Shown piece after piece: positions 54,950 through 64,000 of a DNA stretch of 64,000 bases. Under the pieces are notes generated by a model. That model made no database searches. It was given only the letters and a program-made list of their open reading frames with translations, and was not told the origin of the DNA. The stretch lies in contig JADNRX010000027.1 of NCBI GenBank assembly GCA_015501595.1, forward strand, positions 186,001 through 250,000. Direction: 5' to 3'. The translations under genes and the position numbers were made by a program. This stretch comes from Hymenopellis radicata. Its lineage: Eukaryota; Basidiomycota; Agaricomycetes; Agaricales; Physalacriaceae. Every line of letters starts with the position of its first letter. Positions within the stretch are counted from its first letter, which is position 1.

Positions 54950-57200
54950 CTGAGTCGCGATGGGTAAGTCCATGTCGTTATAGTACTTGATCCTTGTCAT
55001 ATCGCTTATCAACTCCATTCCAGAAAATCATTCTTTCGCAACGCGCTTTCAGCCTGAGTTTGCTGCCTGCCAGCGAAGGCGCAACCGAAATCGACTGATG
55101 ATCACATCGGTGCACGGCGGTATCCATCATGGCTCCTACTGTTGGAAGGCGAGTACAAGAGCGTCCGAGTTCGGCTGAAGGTTGCACTATGACGATCAAT
55201 TGTCGTTGGCAACTCTATGCACGGCTCCTTGTTCTACTTTGAGACTCTCCTCAATGCTTGTCTGATAAAAAGGAGGTCGTGTCCCAGAACCTGCATTACA
55301 TTCCGAACCCTTCTTATGACTCCTCCAGAAATTTCTGAACCCGTCTATGGACGCCCCAGTTTCTGCTCCAGTCCTCCCAACGGAGATTTTCAGCCAAATA
55401 ATCTATCATGTACGTTCAGATGCTGTAGCGCTTCTCTGGTTGACGGCATGACCTTGTGGATAGTCGCTCTCTCAAGGCGGCCCCGCTATCGTGGCGACTT
55501 TCCGCCCGTGTCCGACGAGCGATGGCAGATGTGGCATGCGTTCTTCAGGCTTCCGAAAATGCACAGATGCACCGGGGAGACAGATAGGCCGTGATCCCTT
55601 GTATAAGTGCGATGGCTGTGCAGATCAAGTGCGCGTTGATCAACGCGTCTTATCTTGTATTCGGGCTAGTCAAGACCGACGACAACTTTTTGACCAGAAA
55701 AGCAATGCTTGCCTTCCCACGTGATCTCTGTTGCTTTCTTTTTGACTATCACCAAGTCAGTGCCACCCGCCCGCGAGCAGACGCCTATGCGTCTAGCGTA
55801 CACGCGAACTCTCGTACCTTTTGTGGCCAGTCTTCAATGATAGCAACATCTTCGCCGGGTATATTTAGTAACATGCATATCGAGTGGCAACTCCTATGGA
55901 TGATTCGTAGGTGCTGTGTAGTGCGAGGATGAACCTAGGTGCGCGGGGTCGGTGCGTCGGCACCTCGGGTGGCACTTAGGTGTGCGGGTTACTTATTAGG
56001 TGTGTTCGCACCTCGCGGTGACCTTGAGTGTATCACTAACACGCCGACTACCATTTCAAGACAACTTGTATTATCTACCTACCAATGAGTACACCTAGGT
56101 CCCGCACCTAAGTGCTCCGGTGATTCCAATCCGGAAACACCTAGGTCGGGCCATCTGGGTTCATCTGCGATGCCACCTCCGAATCGTCGGATGCCTCAAC
56201 TCATACATGTTGTGAATTCAGATGGGATGAACAGCCACTGGAGTCTCGACAATGCTATGCCGCTGCCTACCTCCTGCTCCATCCGGAATCACAGGATGTA
56301 CCGTTATTGGAACCACTTTGGCGTCCAATGCCCTGTCGCCGTTGTTATAACCTTGGTCTGAAATCTCGCTGTTTGAATTGTGAACGATGTCGGAAACTCT
56401 CCAAAGCAGAACCCCTTGTTCCTACGACGGTACGTGACACCATTGGTCTGATAGCAATGAGTTCATTTTCTTCAGTCGGATGCTACAATTCGGACTGCTG
56501 AGAGGATGGATGATATTGTAAGATTGCTTTTTTCTATTCCGGTTTTTCCTCAATCCCGCGCAGATACCGACATTAGCAATTGTGCGGCGTAACTCTCCGG
56601 TCCCCATCTCAGTATCTCAAGTAAGGAACCCCCAATCTCGTGCCCGGTGAAGGTCTGAAATCCACGGCAGAAACCATCAACCTCCGGTCAATCTCGTGCC
56701 TCAACTCTTCCTAAAGATGTTATATTGCCCGAGTTGAAAAGCCACTTTGCGAAACTGCTCGGTATGTTACGTCTAATGCTTTTATCTCGTACTCAGTAAG
56801 ATGCAGCCCAGCATGACATCCCAATTCAGTACACCAATCTCGCGAGCCACAGCTTCCTTGGTGCACTCTTCCTCGCATGCTCAAGGACCGGCGTCTTGAG
56901 ATTGCAGGATGGCCGGCGGATTTACCGCTACCGGACGCTGCTGGAAAGCATAACGCGAAAGGGATCATGGGGCTTACCGCGAAGGATGCTAGGCGTCTGC
57001 ACGAAGCCCTCCCCGCTATTTCGTTTCGCCCAATGGACCAGGCGCGCGCGCGACCGAGGGAGGAGGAAAGCGAGGACGATATAAGAAACCGGCCGACGAA
57101 GAAGGTAAAAGGAAAGGGAAAGGCTCCGGAGGAGGGTGAGAAGAAGTTCCGGCTGAGCGAGGTGCAGACGGTGATTCGTGGTATTACACTTAGCTGATCT
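54950..57200 (+). other. Unresolved exons, possibly an F-box-like gene or remnants
   Basis: Near 55347 a frame reads MDAPVSAPVLPTEIFSQIIY, like the start of an F-box, but the next block (TLWIVALSRRPRYRGDF) is in another frame. Between 56170 and 56640 a chain with good splice sites encodes CRRCYNLGLKSRCLNCERC, then TIRTAERMDDI and TLAIVRRNSPVPISV. At 56877-57197 the frame MLKDRRLEIAGWPADLPLPD, then KGIMGLTAKDARRLHEAL, ends in a Lys/Glu-rich tail. These could be parts of one or two genes; I could not connect them and a MITE lies between. Confidence 0.3.
55928..56155. mobile_element. CCTAGGT-type palindromic MITE, copy 2
   Basis: acctaggtgcgcgg at the left and cacctaggtcgggcc at the right, with gcacctaagtgctccggtga and ccggaaacacctaggtcg inside. 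It is inverted relative to copy 1 at 51276, 4.4 kb away. Confidence 0.6.
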
Positions 57201-58195
57201 ACTCGGCTACACTTCCTGAAGTAGGAAAGATTTTTGAGATGGGAGACAAAGCGAGGAATGCAAGTATGAGATTGCGATGCCTGTACTTTTAGATAATCCA
57301 GACCATGATGATGGTGCTGCTGGTTTCGAATGAAATTGACCTCAAAGAGTACGAGTCCTCGCAATTTTGAACGATACTCTCCACTATGGGCGCAGGTTTC
57401 ATTAGCTCAAGAACTCAGGAGGCTCCTTCTCCGACGTCGCCTGCCCTCTAACCCTCAGCATGCCCAAGCAGAAGACTGCGCGTTTCAACGAAGCATTTTT
57501 ATGAAGTTGCCATTGGTGCCGCTCTGAAATGACGTTCAGCTCTTGCTTGTAGCCGAGCGCAGCGCTTTCTTCGTCTTTTGACGGACATGGGGGACGAAGG
57601 CAAAATGAGACGCGTATAGACTTTGACCTTATCAGTGTCGCATTCAAATCATCACCGGGTCAAGCTCAACGCCGACTTTAAGAAGGCGAAATCCCACAGT
57701 TATCAGAAAATGACTGCAGGAGAAAGAGATCAGGTCACTGATGGCGCGGACGAGACGCAATTGCCGCAAAACCCGGTGCCAAGAGCCCTAAACTGAACCC
57801 AAGCGCGGTGATTCTATGTCCAAAGTAGGCGAGTAGCGGTGCCGTGCTCTAGAACGCGCCAGAAAGCGTGTCGAAGCTGTCCTCCTTCAAGGATTGACGA
57901 GCACAGGATGTCCTTGAAGCTATAGCATTTTGATTATAGTAGTAGGGAACATCCCGGAGTATCGACTTCTGTCCGGCATCCCGGCATTAGGTTCAAATTT
58001 GATTCAAACGTCTCTTGCCAAGCAGAATATACTCACATTTTTGGTTCCTTAGTCGCGCCATGCACTCTCGGCCTGTTGTATTGACTGCGTGAGACTCAAG
58101 CTGTGTCTCGCCCGGCATCTCCTAATGGGCACCTCAAGGTATAAAAGCCCTCCCTCCCACCTCTCTTCTTCGAAAACTGATACTCTTCTTTCAAA
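57201..58195. other. Intergenic, promoter of the secreted-protein gene
   Basis: No gene seen. A TATA box (ggtataaaag, about 58139-58147) lies 50 nt before the ATG at 58196. Confidence 0.5.
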
Positions 58196-58836
58196 ATGTT
58201 CCTTTCATCCATCGTTGCTCTTTCCATCGCTGCTTTCTCTCCTTTGGCGGCGCGTGGGTCCAGCTGCTCGCCCAACTTTGAGGGCGCGGATCTCCGCCTC
58301 GTTGACTCGATTTCCTCCTTGCAACTCGGTTCTTCCCCTTCCAATATCCCTCGACCCAGGAAGTTTGCCTTCTTCAAAGGTCTTAATGACGGCCCCGACT
58401 GGCAGATCCGGCAGACTGGTGAGCCCGTCGTTGGCTCCATCATCACGTATATATCTCTCCATCCTCTCATTCCTTCTTGCGTTCTCATCTTTGATACGTA
58501 GGGATATTGCCAACACCAACCTCGCTGTCTCTGCCTTGTTGACGGCAGAATCCTCCTCGACGAGGCCTCTGACAGCGCCCCGTTGGTATCTTCCCATACA
58601 TTTTCCCGGTCAGTAGCACTAACAAGTTGTATAGTGACCAGATCTGGACCATTGAGTGTGACACTTGCTCTACTGGTATTTCGGGAATCCACGGCAACTT
58701 GAAAGTCGCCTCTCAGTGCATCTTCCGTTCGCCTGCTCTCAACGGCGGATGCGTCGCTGGTAGAACTACTATCAACAGCCCCGCCTCTATCACCAACAGC
58801 GGTGCTTGCGCGAAACTCGACGTCTTTGCCTTCTGA
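58196..58836 (+). CDS. Small secreted protein (178 aa)
   Basis: Exons 58196-58446, 58502-58585 and 58635-58836 join in frame to 178 residues. The second intron has an actaac branch site. The start MFLSSIVALSIAAFSPLAAR is a signal peptide with cleavage near ARG-SS. The mature part has several Cys (SSCSPNF, IECDTCSTG, ASQCIF, GGCVAG, GACAK) and motifs WQIRQTG, IANTNLAVSALL and QIWTIECDTC. It resembles a family of short secreted, possibly carbohydrate-binding fungal proteins (ricin-B-like spacing of Q-W motifs), but I cannot name it with certainty. It is a candidate effector-like or wall protein. The TATA box is close and strong. Confidence 0.75.
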
Positions 58837-59396
58837 GATTTGGATGAAGCACGCTCGAGTTGATGATAAGTAGATGTTGATGATAGATGTTTGAATTGGG
58901 GCGGTTTTAAGCATGGACTTTACTATTTTACGAGCGTCGTAGTCGAGTGGTTTTATATATCGGTGTGTGCACGCCAACAACGGGCTGAAACTAAGCAAGA
59001 TTTTTGCCAAGTACTACGCACTGCTCACATTTTTGGTCGCTGAGTCGCGCCATGTCAGGATCAGCCAAGAACGCAATTAACGCAGTGACTGTGGATCCAT
59101 GGCTGTATATTTTCTCTGGCGTTGCTCGCACCGCAAGCCAATGTGGTACATTACTTATTGGAGGAACAACTCTTTTCTTACCGACACTGATGAGGTCTAC
59201 TGCGACGGCTGCAGACACGGGCCTGGAACAGAGAAAGAAGGACGAGGCTTGAACGTGCCAGCGAGTCAGTTGCGTGTCGATACTGTATGCCTTACCCATC
59301 ATCTGTAACCTGCGCATTGATCTTTGCGACTGAGATACATAGTTGCTATTCAATGGTCGCGACAGCCAACTCATTCACCGACAGTTTGAATCACAA
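58837..59396. other. Intergenic
   Basis: 3' UTR of the secreted-protein gene and non-coding sequence. Confidence 0.4.
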
Positions 59397-59672
59397 GTAG
59401 ATGATGATTGAACACGAAATAGAGAGACGCGCAAACTGAACACACTGAATAGGACGTAGCCAGATACTAGAATACAAACGAGATCTAAATAGCAGAGAAA
59501 CAAAATAATAGACTACCCCAAACCAACTTGTACACAAGGAACAACAGGAGAAACCCGAGACACCAACATCTAGCCGCCACCACACAAACCACACAAGTTC
59601 ACGTACCGAATCCAGTATCGCATCCGACCGGCTAGGGACATTGTCATCCAACCGTTACTGGAGTTGTACACC
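59397..59672. repeat. Dispersed repeat, copy 2
   Basis: Shares ordered blocks with 47104-47634 (tagatgatgattg at the left, ccgaccggctagggacattg then ccaaccgttactgg at the right). It is followed at 59700-59780 by two more ggacattgtc-type units, so the right end forms a short degenerate tandem. Confidence 0.6.
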
Positions 59673-60038
59673 GTACAGTGTACTAAGAACAAACGACGGC
59701 GCCGACACCCAGCCAGCGTTGGGAACATTGTCATCCAACAGAAACTGACTCGGGGGGTTGGGGACATTGTCGTCCAACCCAAGGTGCGGGGTGTCGGGCC
59801 ACGGGAAGAGAAACGGGAGACTGCCGGTATACAAGTGGTAGTGCTTACTGCCCCTACCGCGTCATGCATCCGTTCCTGATCCTGTCGTCAAAGTCGATGT
59901 GTGGAAAGGTGTGGGAGGGATAGGTATGGTGAAACGTGGTTCCGTGGGTCCTCCTGAATGTGTCGAAGTCGAGAGATTGAAATAGTCGAAGATCGCGTCG
60001 TGAAAGGGTATGTCGGAAATGAATTATAATTCATCCTC

Positions 60039-61167
60039 CTAGGATGACTCGCAGTCGCCCTCCTCTCCAGAGTCGCTGCCTTCCTCTGATCCGCTGCCTT
60101 CGTCCTCCCCTGATCCGTTGCCTTCGTCCTCCTCTGATCCACTGCCTTCGTCCTCCTCGCCAGAATGCCCCTCCTCGCCAGCATCCTCCTCGTCCGAGCT
60201 GTTGTACTCCCCTTCCGACCCGCTACTCTGACCTTCACTCTTCCGACTACGGGTTGGAGGAGGCGTAGGAGGAGGGGAAGGCAGATTGGCCATCTCAGCT
60301 TGACAGCGTTCAATGTCGGCTTCCCGCTTTTGGTGCGCGACCAAGAGCTGTATCGCTTTCACAACAAGCGGTGAAAAAGGTGTGGATAACTGTTCCCTCA
60401 ACCAATTCGCCTCCTGGAGTATGTCAACGCGAAACTGGGTAGAAACGACGTCGAGGATCTGGAGTAGTTGGCAGACATTGTGGTCCTCCAGCGATTTCAG
60501 GCCGAATTGAAGTTCGGCGATTGCCATTTCCCGGCCTTCGACTTGAGCACGAAGGTACGCAGGCGAATTGGTCTGAAAGAATTGTCAGCGATGACACCCA
60601 AATATCAGACGAATAACGTACACCAATACCGCCGTTCTCCCAGTCACTAATGCGACGCGACAAGTACGTGTTGTTTAATGCCAAGGCAGATTTTTCTCCT
60701 TCAAGAGTGAAATTCTTCAGCCTCTCAGCGCGGAGTTCCCCCTCGAGCTGTTCAGCGTGCTTCTCAGCGCGGATAGAGCGGTCCATGGAGTCTACAGTCT
60801 GCTGTGCGACATCTTCGTCGCGAGACTGCTGGAATATGCGCATTTGGCGGTCCTTCCCGCTGATCGTGCTATCTCTATTCCAGACTTCCTGCGCAAGCTC
60901 CTGTGTTTTATCCCGAACGGCGTTATCAACGATAAGAGCTATGTCGCAGTTCTGTTTCCAAAGCGTGGCCGCGACATTGTCACGGTCGGCTTCAACACGA
61001 GCAAGCGCTTTCCTTAAGTCAGCGAGTTCAGCGGGGTCGGAGGGGATCTGATACAGGTTGAGAACATGTTACGTATTGCAAGACAAGACACGTACTGAGT
61101 CTTGTGGGCGATATACCAGACGGATAAAGATGGAGACAAGTAGAGCAAAGATGATGAGGCTGAGCAT
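60039..61167 (-). CDS. Membrane-anchored coiled-coil protein with acidic repeat tail
   Basis: Three minus-strand exons (61096-61167, 60622-61047, 60039-60572) give 343 residues. The start MLSLIIFALLVSIFIRLVY is a single membrane anchor. A long coiled coil follows (DPAELADLRKALARVEADRD, HAEQLEGELRAERLKNFTLE). After a helical segment (ELQFGLKSLEDHNVCQLLQI) the tail is Pro-rich and then strongly acidic with repeated GSGSEEDEG / SGEDEG units. Introns are 48-49 nt, GT-AG. I know of no named family; the architecture suggests a scaffold on a membrane. The acidic repeat is repetitive at DNA level (tcctcctctgatcc units) and may vary in copy number. Confidence 0.72.
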
Positions 61168-61634
61168 TGTTGGTTATCGAGTTCGATGGCCTTTCCCAAC
61201 ATTCATCCTCGCTTTTATATGACCAGTAGCTGTACTTTGTTAGGTCCATTTTTGGGGGGTCCAAGAGGTGCAAAGGCCTGCTTAGAAAGTAGCAAAGAGG
61301 CAGTCAAAGTGCTGTCTTGGCGGTCACTTTGGCCGTTATGATCAAAGCGGTTCACGTGACTCCGGCCCTTGTTCCCAAGTCGTCCAAGTTTGTTTTCCGT
61401 CGCGACCATCCTCTGTTGCCCAGGCTTATTGGATCATTTCATTTCCGAATCTCAACTCAATCAATTGCCAAAGTCCTCGACTATTAATCCAACATTGATC
61501 AAATGTCCGCGCTCGTAGACGTATTGTATGTCGATTATGTACCTGTTTATTTCTTGCCACTCCTGCTTTTCACCTTGCAGTACACGCGCTATTCAATACA
61601 GAAACAATCTTTGAATACACTTCGGGTATCTATT
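61168..61634. other. Intergenic
   Basis: Promoter side of the coiled-coil gene and 3' side of the seven-helix gene; no other feature found. Confidence 0.4.
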
Positions 61635-62906
61635 TTACTTCACGTCGTCTGTACTAGCAGGAGCCCTCTGTACAGAGAATATCGAGTAACTCTTCGACGG
61701 CGAAACATGCATGTCTGATAGCATATATTCCTGTCGTGTTTGCGATACCTGCTGGACGGTCGAAGAGCTTCCTTGAACACTTGGCCGCTGACGCCGCTTG
61801 TGGACGCGCAAAATGATCATTTCGGAAGTGATGCACTGAGAGGACATGAACACGAGCAAGGTTTACGAGGAGAAGTATTTGACGCACCTGTACCTGCGGA
61901 TAAAGGACTATCATCACGTTGTAGGCCGGATAGTGAAGGCCAAAGAGAATCACGAAAGCGAGAGTAAGGAGCATGTACACAGCGGCACTTTCGATAATCA
62001 TGGCAGCGATCTGTGTGTACACGGTTGCGTGGTGCACACCAAGATATTTCCGCGCTCGCGTGCGGGCGGACAGAAGACGCCCCATGATGAGTGCTGTGAG
62101 GACGACATTGAGTACCAATGACAATACCCAGAATATGAGCAATCCATCTGCTATAGGCGAATGCATAGCGAGCGCGCGAATGTCTTCCGCTACGGCAATA
62201 GTTCTAATGACAGAGAAGACTATGGGCACGTTAGCACGCTGATTGAAGAGTCGGAGAAGGCAACAGACCTATCGCGGTAGTCAGCATTAAGACGGGCACG
62301 ACGATGACGCGCCAATTGTTCTCCCAGACGAGAAATGCACGATGGATCTAGATACATTTAGCAAGACACCGAAAAGAAGGGAATCGTACTCTACGCACAA
62401 CCAAAGAATCCACAAAGAATGTCAAAAGTATCAAGGTTGCATCGCCTGCGAGATGCATAGGAAGACTAAAGCCGGACCCTAAGAAGATCCCAGGTCCTAT
62501 AAAACCATTGAAAATCAGATCATCCAATACACGAAGTAGAAGACCCACCCGCCGTAAATCCGCGAAACTCGATCCATCCCATTGCGCCATACTTGACATT
62601 CGTCCCATAGTTGACGCTAGCAAGGGCCAGAAGGATCGTTATATAGGTTTGCGTGAACCACGAGACTTTGGCAGCCCGGAGAAGATAGTAGGTGCACATG
62701 AAATACACCATGAGATGGAGGCCTACAAAGCTACTAAGTCATTTAGTGAGTCATGACGGCAGCAGGAACATACCAAACGCTATACCACCGAGATGAAGAC
62801 CAGCATACACAACCTCTTCTTGATAGAGCTCTGTGGCTGAAGCATTTGTTGTTGCGTACTGGGCCAATTCCGAAGGCGCAATTGGTAGGGGCGGGGGCGG
62901 GGCCAT
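61635..62906 (-). CDS. Seven-helix membrane protein of the Agaricomycete-specific type
   Basis: Six minus-strand exons (62774-62906, 62549-62722, 62390-62496, 62269-62347, 61894-62219, 61635-61835) sum to 339 residues. Hydrophobic segments follow in regular order: VVYAGLHLGGIAFGLHLMVY, TYITILLALASVNYG, GDATLILLTFFVDSLVV, WRVIVVPVLMLTTAI, LLIFWVLSLVLNVVLTALIM, MIIESAAVYMLLTLAFVILF. The layout and the extracellular N-terminus match the many uncharacterised seven-helix proteins of mushrooms (the DUF6533/DUF6534-like group), although I do not see a specific family motif. A hydrophilic Ser/Gln-rich tail ends the protein. A TATA box (gtatatatac) lies about 50-60 nt upstream. Confidence 0.75.
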
Positions 62907-62955
62907 TTCAAAATGAAGGACGGACAACCTGCCAGGGCAAGGACTCACCTGCCGT

Positions 62956-62965
62956 GTATATATAC
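62956..62965 (-). promoter_or_regulatory. TATA box of the seven-helix gene
   Basis: gtatatatac, 50-60 nt before the ATG at 62906, with matching spacing to other TATA boxes in the window. Confidence 0.55.
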
Positions 62966-62999
62966 AATATACACCATTAACACCGTTGATTCACCTACT

Positions 63000-64000
63000 T
63001 TCCCGATGCAAGAATCCGCTGACCTGCCACATGAAAAAGTGGGAGAACAGACGCACACATGATATACATGGCGACGTTTCTCTGCGTTACTGGAAGCGCG
63101 GACCTTCTCCACTTGCATCCATTATATTACCGCGAAAACCTCGATTGTGCGTCTGTGGGAAGATTCACTCCCGACGTGTGAGTTTCAGGTAGAGTTGTCA
63201 ACTCGTCGCCAAGAGATCAACACCTGTCCTCCGAGCGAAGTCTGTTATTCTTGAGGTGGGCACACCGGAAAGCGTAAAGTCCTGCGGCGGAGTCGATCTA
63301 TTGTCGGCGCGTAGTCGACCACAGGTCCCAAGGCAACTGATGAATCACTCCGAAGGCTCTCTTCGTGCACGGCCACTGTGCTTGCGATACGACACACATC
63401 AAACAACGCTGAGAGTGAGCCGGAGTCAGACTCTGGCCGACGTCTTCTCGAAATACGCACTTGTGGATGTGGATAGGCACCGGGAGAAGTAGAAATCTGT
63501 AGTTCAAGCAGCGTGATAAAGGCTGTACTCACGAGGGTACAGGACACTGCGCTTTCGGTGACGGGAGCTGCCGCTGTCCAGTATTCAGTTGCATCATTAC
63601 TTCCGAGTTGTGTGGCCGTTGTGTTGGTCCTGTTCCTTTAAGAAAAGAATATTCCGATAATTAACCAAGTAGAAGTAAAGATATTGAGAGCGATGTCAAG
63701 ACAGGATTGAGTGGCAGCTTCAGAACTCGGACCCGGCGCCTTGGTCCTCGGCAATAAGTAAGGCAACTGGGAGAGCTGTCAAACGAACAAGTAGGAAACG
63801 ATAGACCAAGGTCTCACCCGAAGCATTAAATCAAGGAGGTCGTTGATTCCTACACATGGTGCATATCCTCACAGACGATGATTAGCAGGTGTGGTCCTGG
63901 TTCCCTTGAAGATGATGGATGTGTCGAAAAAGAATTTCTGAGCTGCGGCCAAAGCTCTCACGCATCCAACAAGAGCCGTATCATTGGATGATGTATGATT
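63000..64000 (-). other. Possible partial gene at right edge
   Basis: On the minus strand two stretches look like exons: TKAPGPSSEAATQSCLDIAL then FTSTWLIIGIFF (about 63770-63640), and NTTATQLGSNDATEYWTAAA then PVTESAVSCTL with a gtgagt donor at about 63535. They are in neighbouring frames and no start or complete domain is visible. It may be the 3' part of another membrane protein entering from the right. Confidence 0.3.

Noticed and set aside
58502..58634. An apparent frameshift in the secreted-protein gene
   Set aside because: Using the intron 58586-58634 (gtatct, actaac branch, tatag) keeps one frame throughout, so no lost base is needed.
59888..60313. 141-codon minus-strand frame with repeated RRTKA units
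   Set aside because: It is a frame-shifted reading of the acidic repeat of the coiled-coil gene.

Overview
The window looks like nuclear DNA of a mushroom-forming basidiomycete (Agaricomycetes). The reasons are many short GT-AG introns (mostly 45-60 nt), short intergenic gaps with TATA boxes 50-120 nt upstream of starts, a Zn2Cys6 regulator, a MATA-type HMG-box protein, two DUF6535 membrane proteins (a family expanded in Agaricomycetes), F-box proteins, and a copia-type element primed by an internal initiator-tRNA fragment. I see no rRNA, tRNA or CRISPR. All gene models were spliced by eye; for most of them the exon lengths sum to a whole number of codons.

Layout. 1-12 kb: edge-truncated Zn2Cys6 regulator (-), GDT1/TMEM165-type cation transporter (+), mitochondrial-like two-RRM protein (+), aldo-keto reductase (+), F-box protein with an in-frame TGA (+), a six-exon CsbD/Hmp1-like protein (-) and a metallo-beta-lactamase-fold protein (-). 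12-15 kb: VIT/vWA protein (-). 15-24.4 kb: a transposon-dense block with an outer inverted-repeat element, two 416-bp hAT MITEs with perfect 8-bp target duplications, a 1.24-kb hAT element, and a 2.45-kb copia-like LTR element with identical-looking LTRs sitting inside the coding region of an HMG-box gene. 24.9-27.8 kb: sugar transporter (+) carrying a 152-bp mariner-like MITE inside an exon, then two abutting MITEs. 27.8-33 kb: DUF6535 protein (-), oxidoreductase fragment, secreted alpha/beta hydrolase (-). 33-36 kb: mostly unassigned. 36-47 kb: DUF6535 remnant, short proline-rich protein, F-box/LRR protein (-), Zn-cluster coiled-coil protein (+), GTPBP-N-terminus-like protein (+), second DUF6535 protein (+). 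47-64 kb: dispersed repeats, a 606-residue unknown protein, an RG-rich conserved protein, possible F-box remnants, a small secreted protein, an acidic coiled-coil membrane protein (-), a seven-helix membrane protein (-) and a partial gene at the right edge.

The genes do not form one pathway; this is ordinary housekeeping and lineage-specific content interrupted by mobile DNA. Two points stand out. First, two host genes carry transposons at base-precise, reversible positions: the HMG-box gene is split by an LTR element, and the sugar-transporter MITE carries its own GT and AG in its terminal repeats so that splicing would restore the frame. Second, at least ten single-base losses, most of them beside short homopolymers and never a gain, break six otherwise good genes. 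This points to systematic sequence error, or less likely to decay, and the affected annotations should be read with that in mind.
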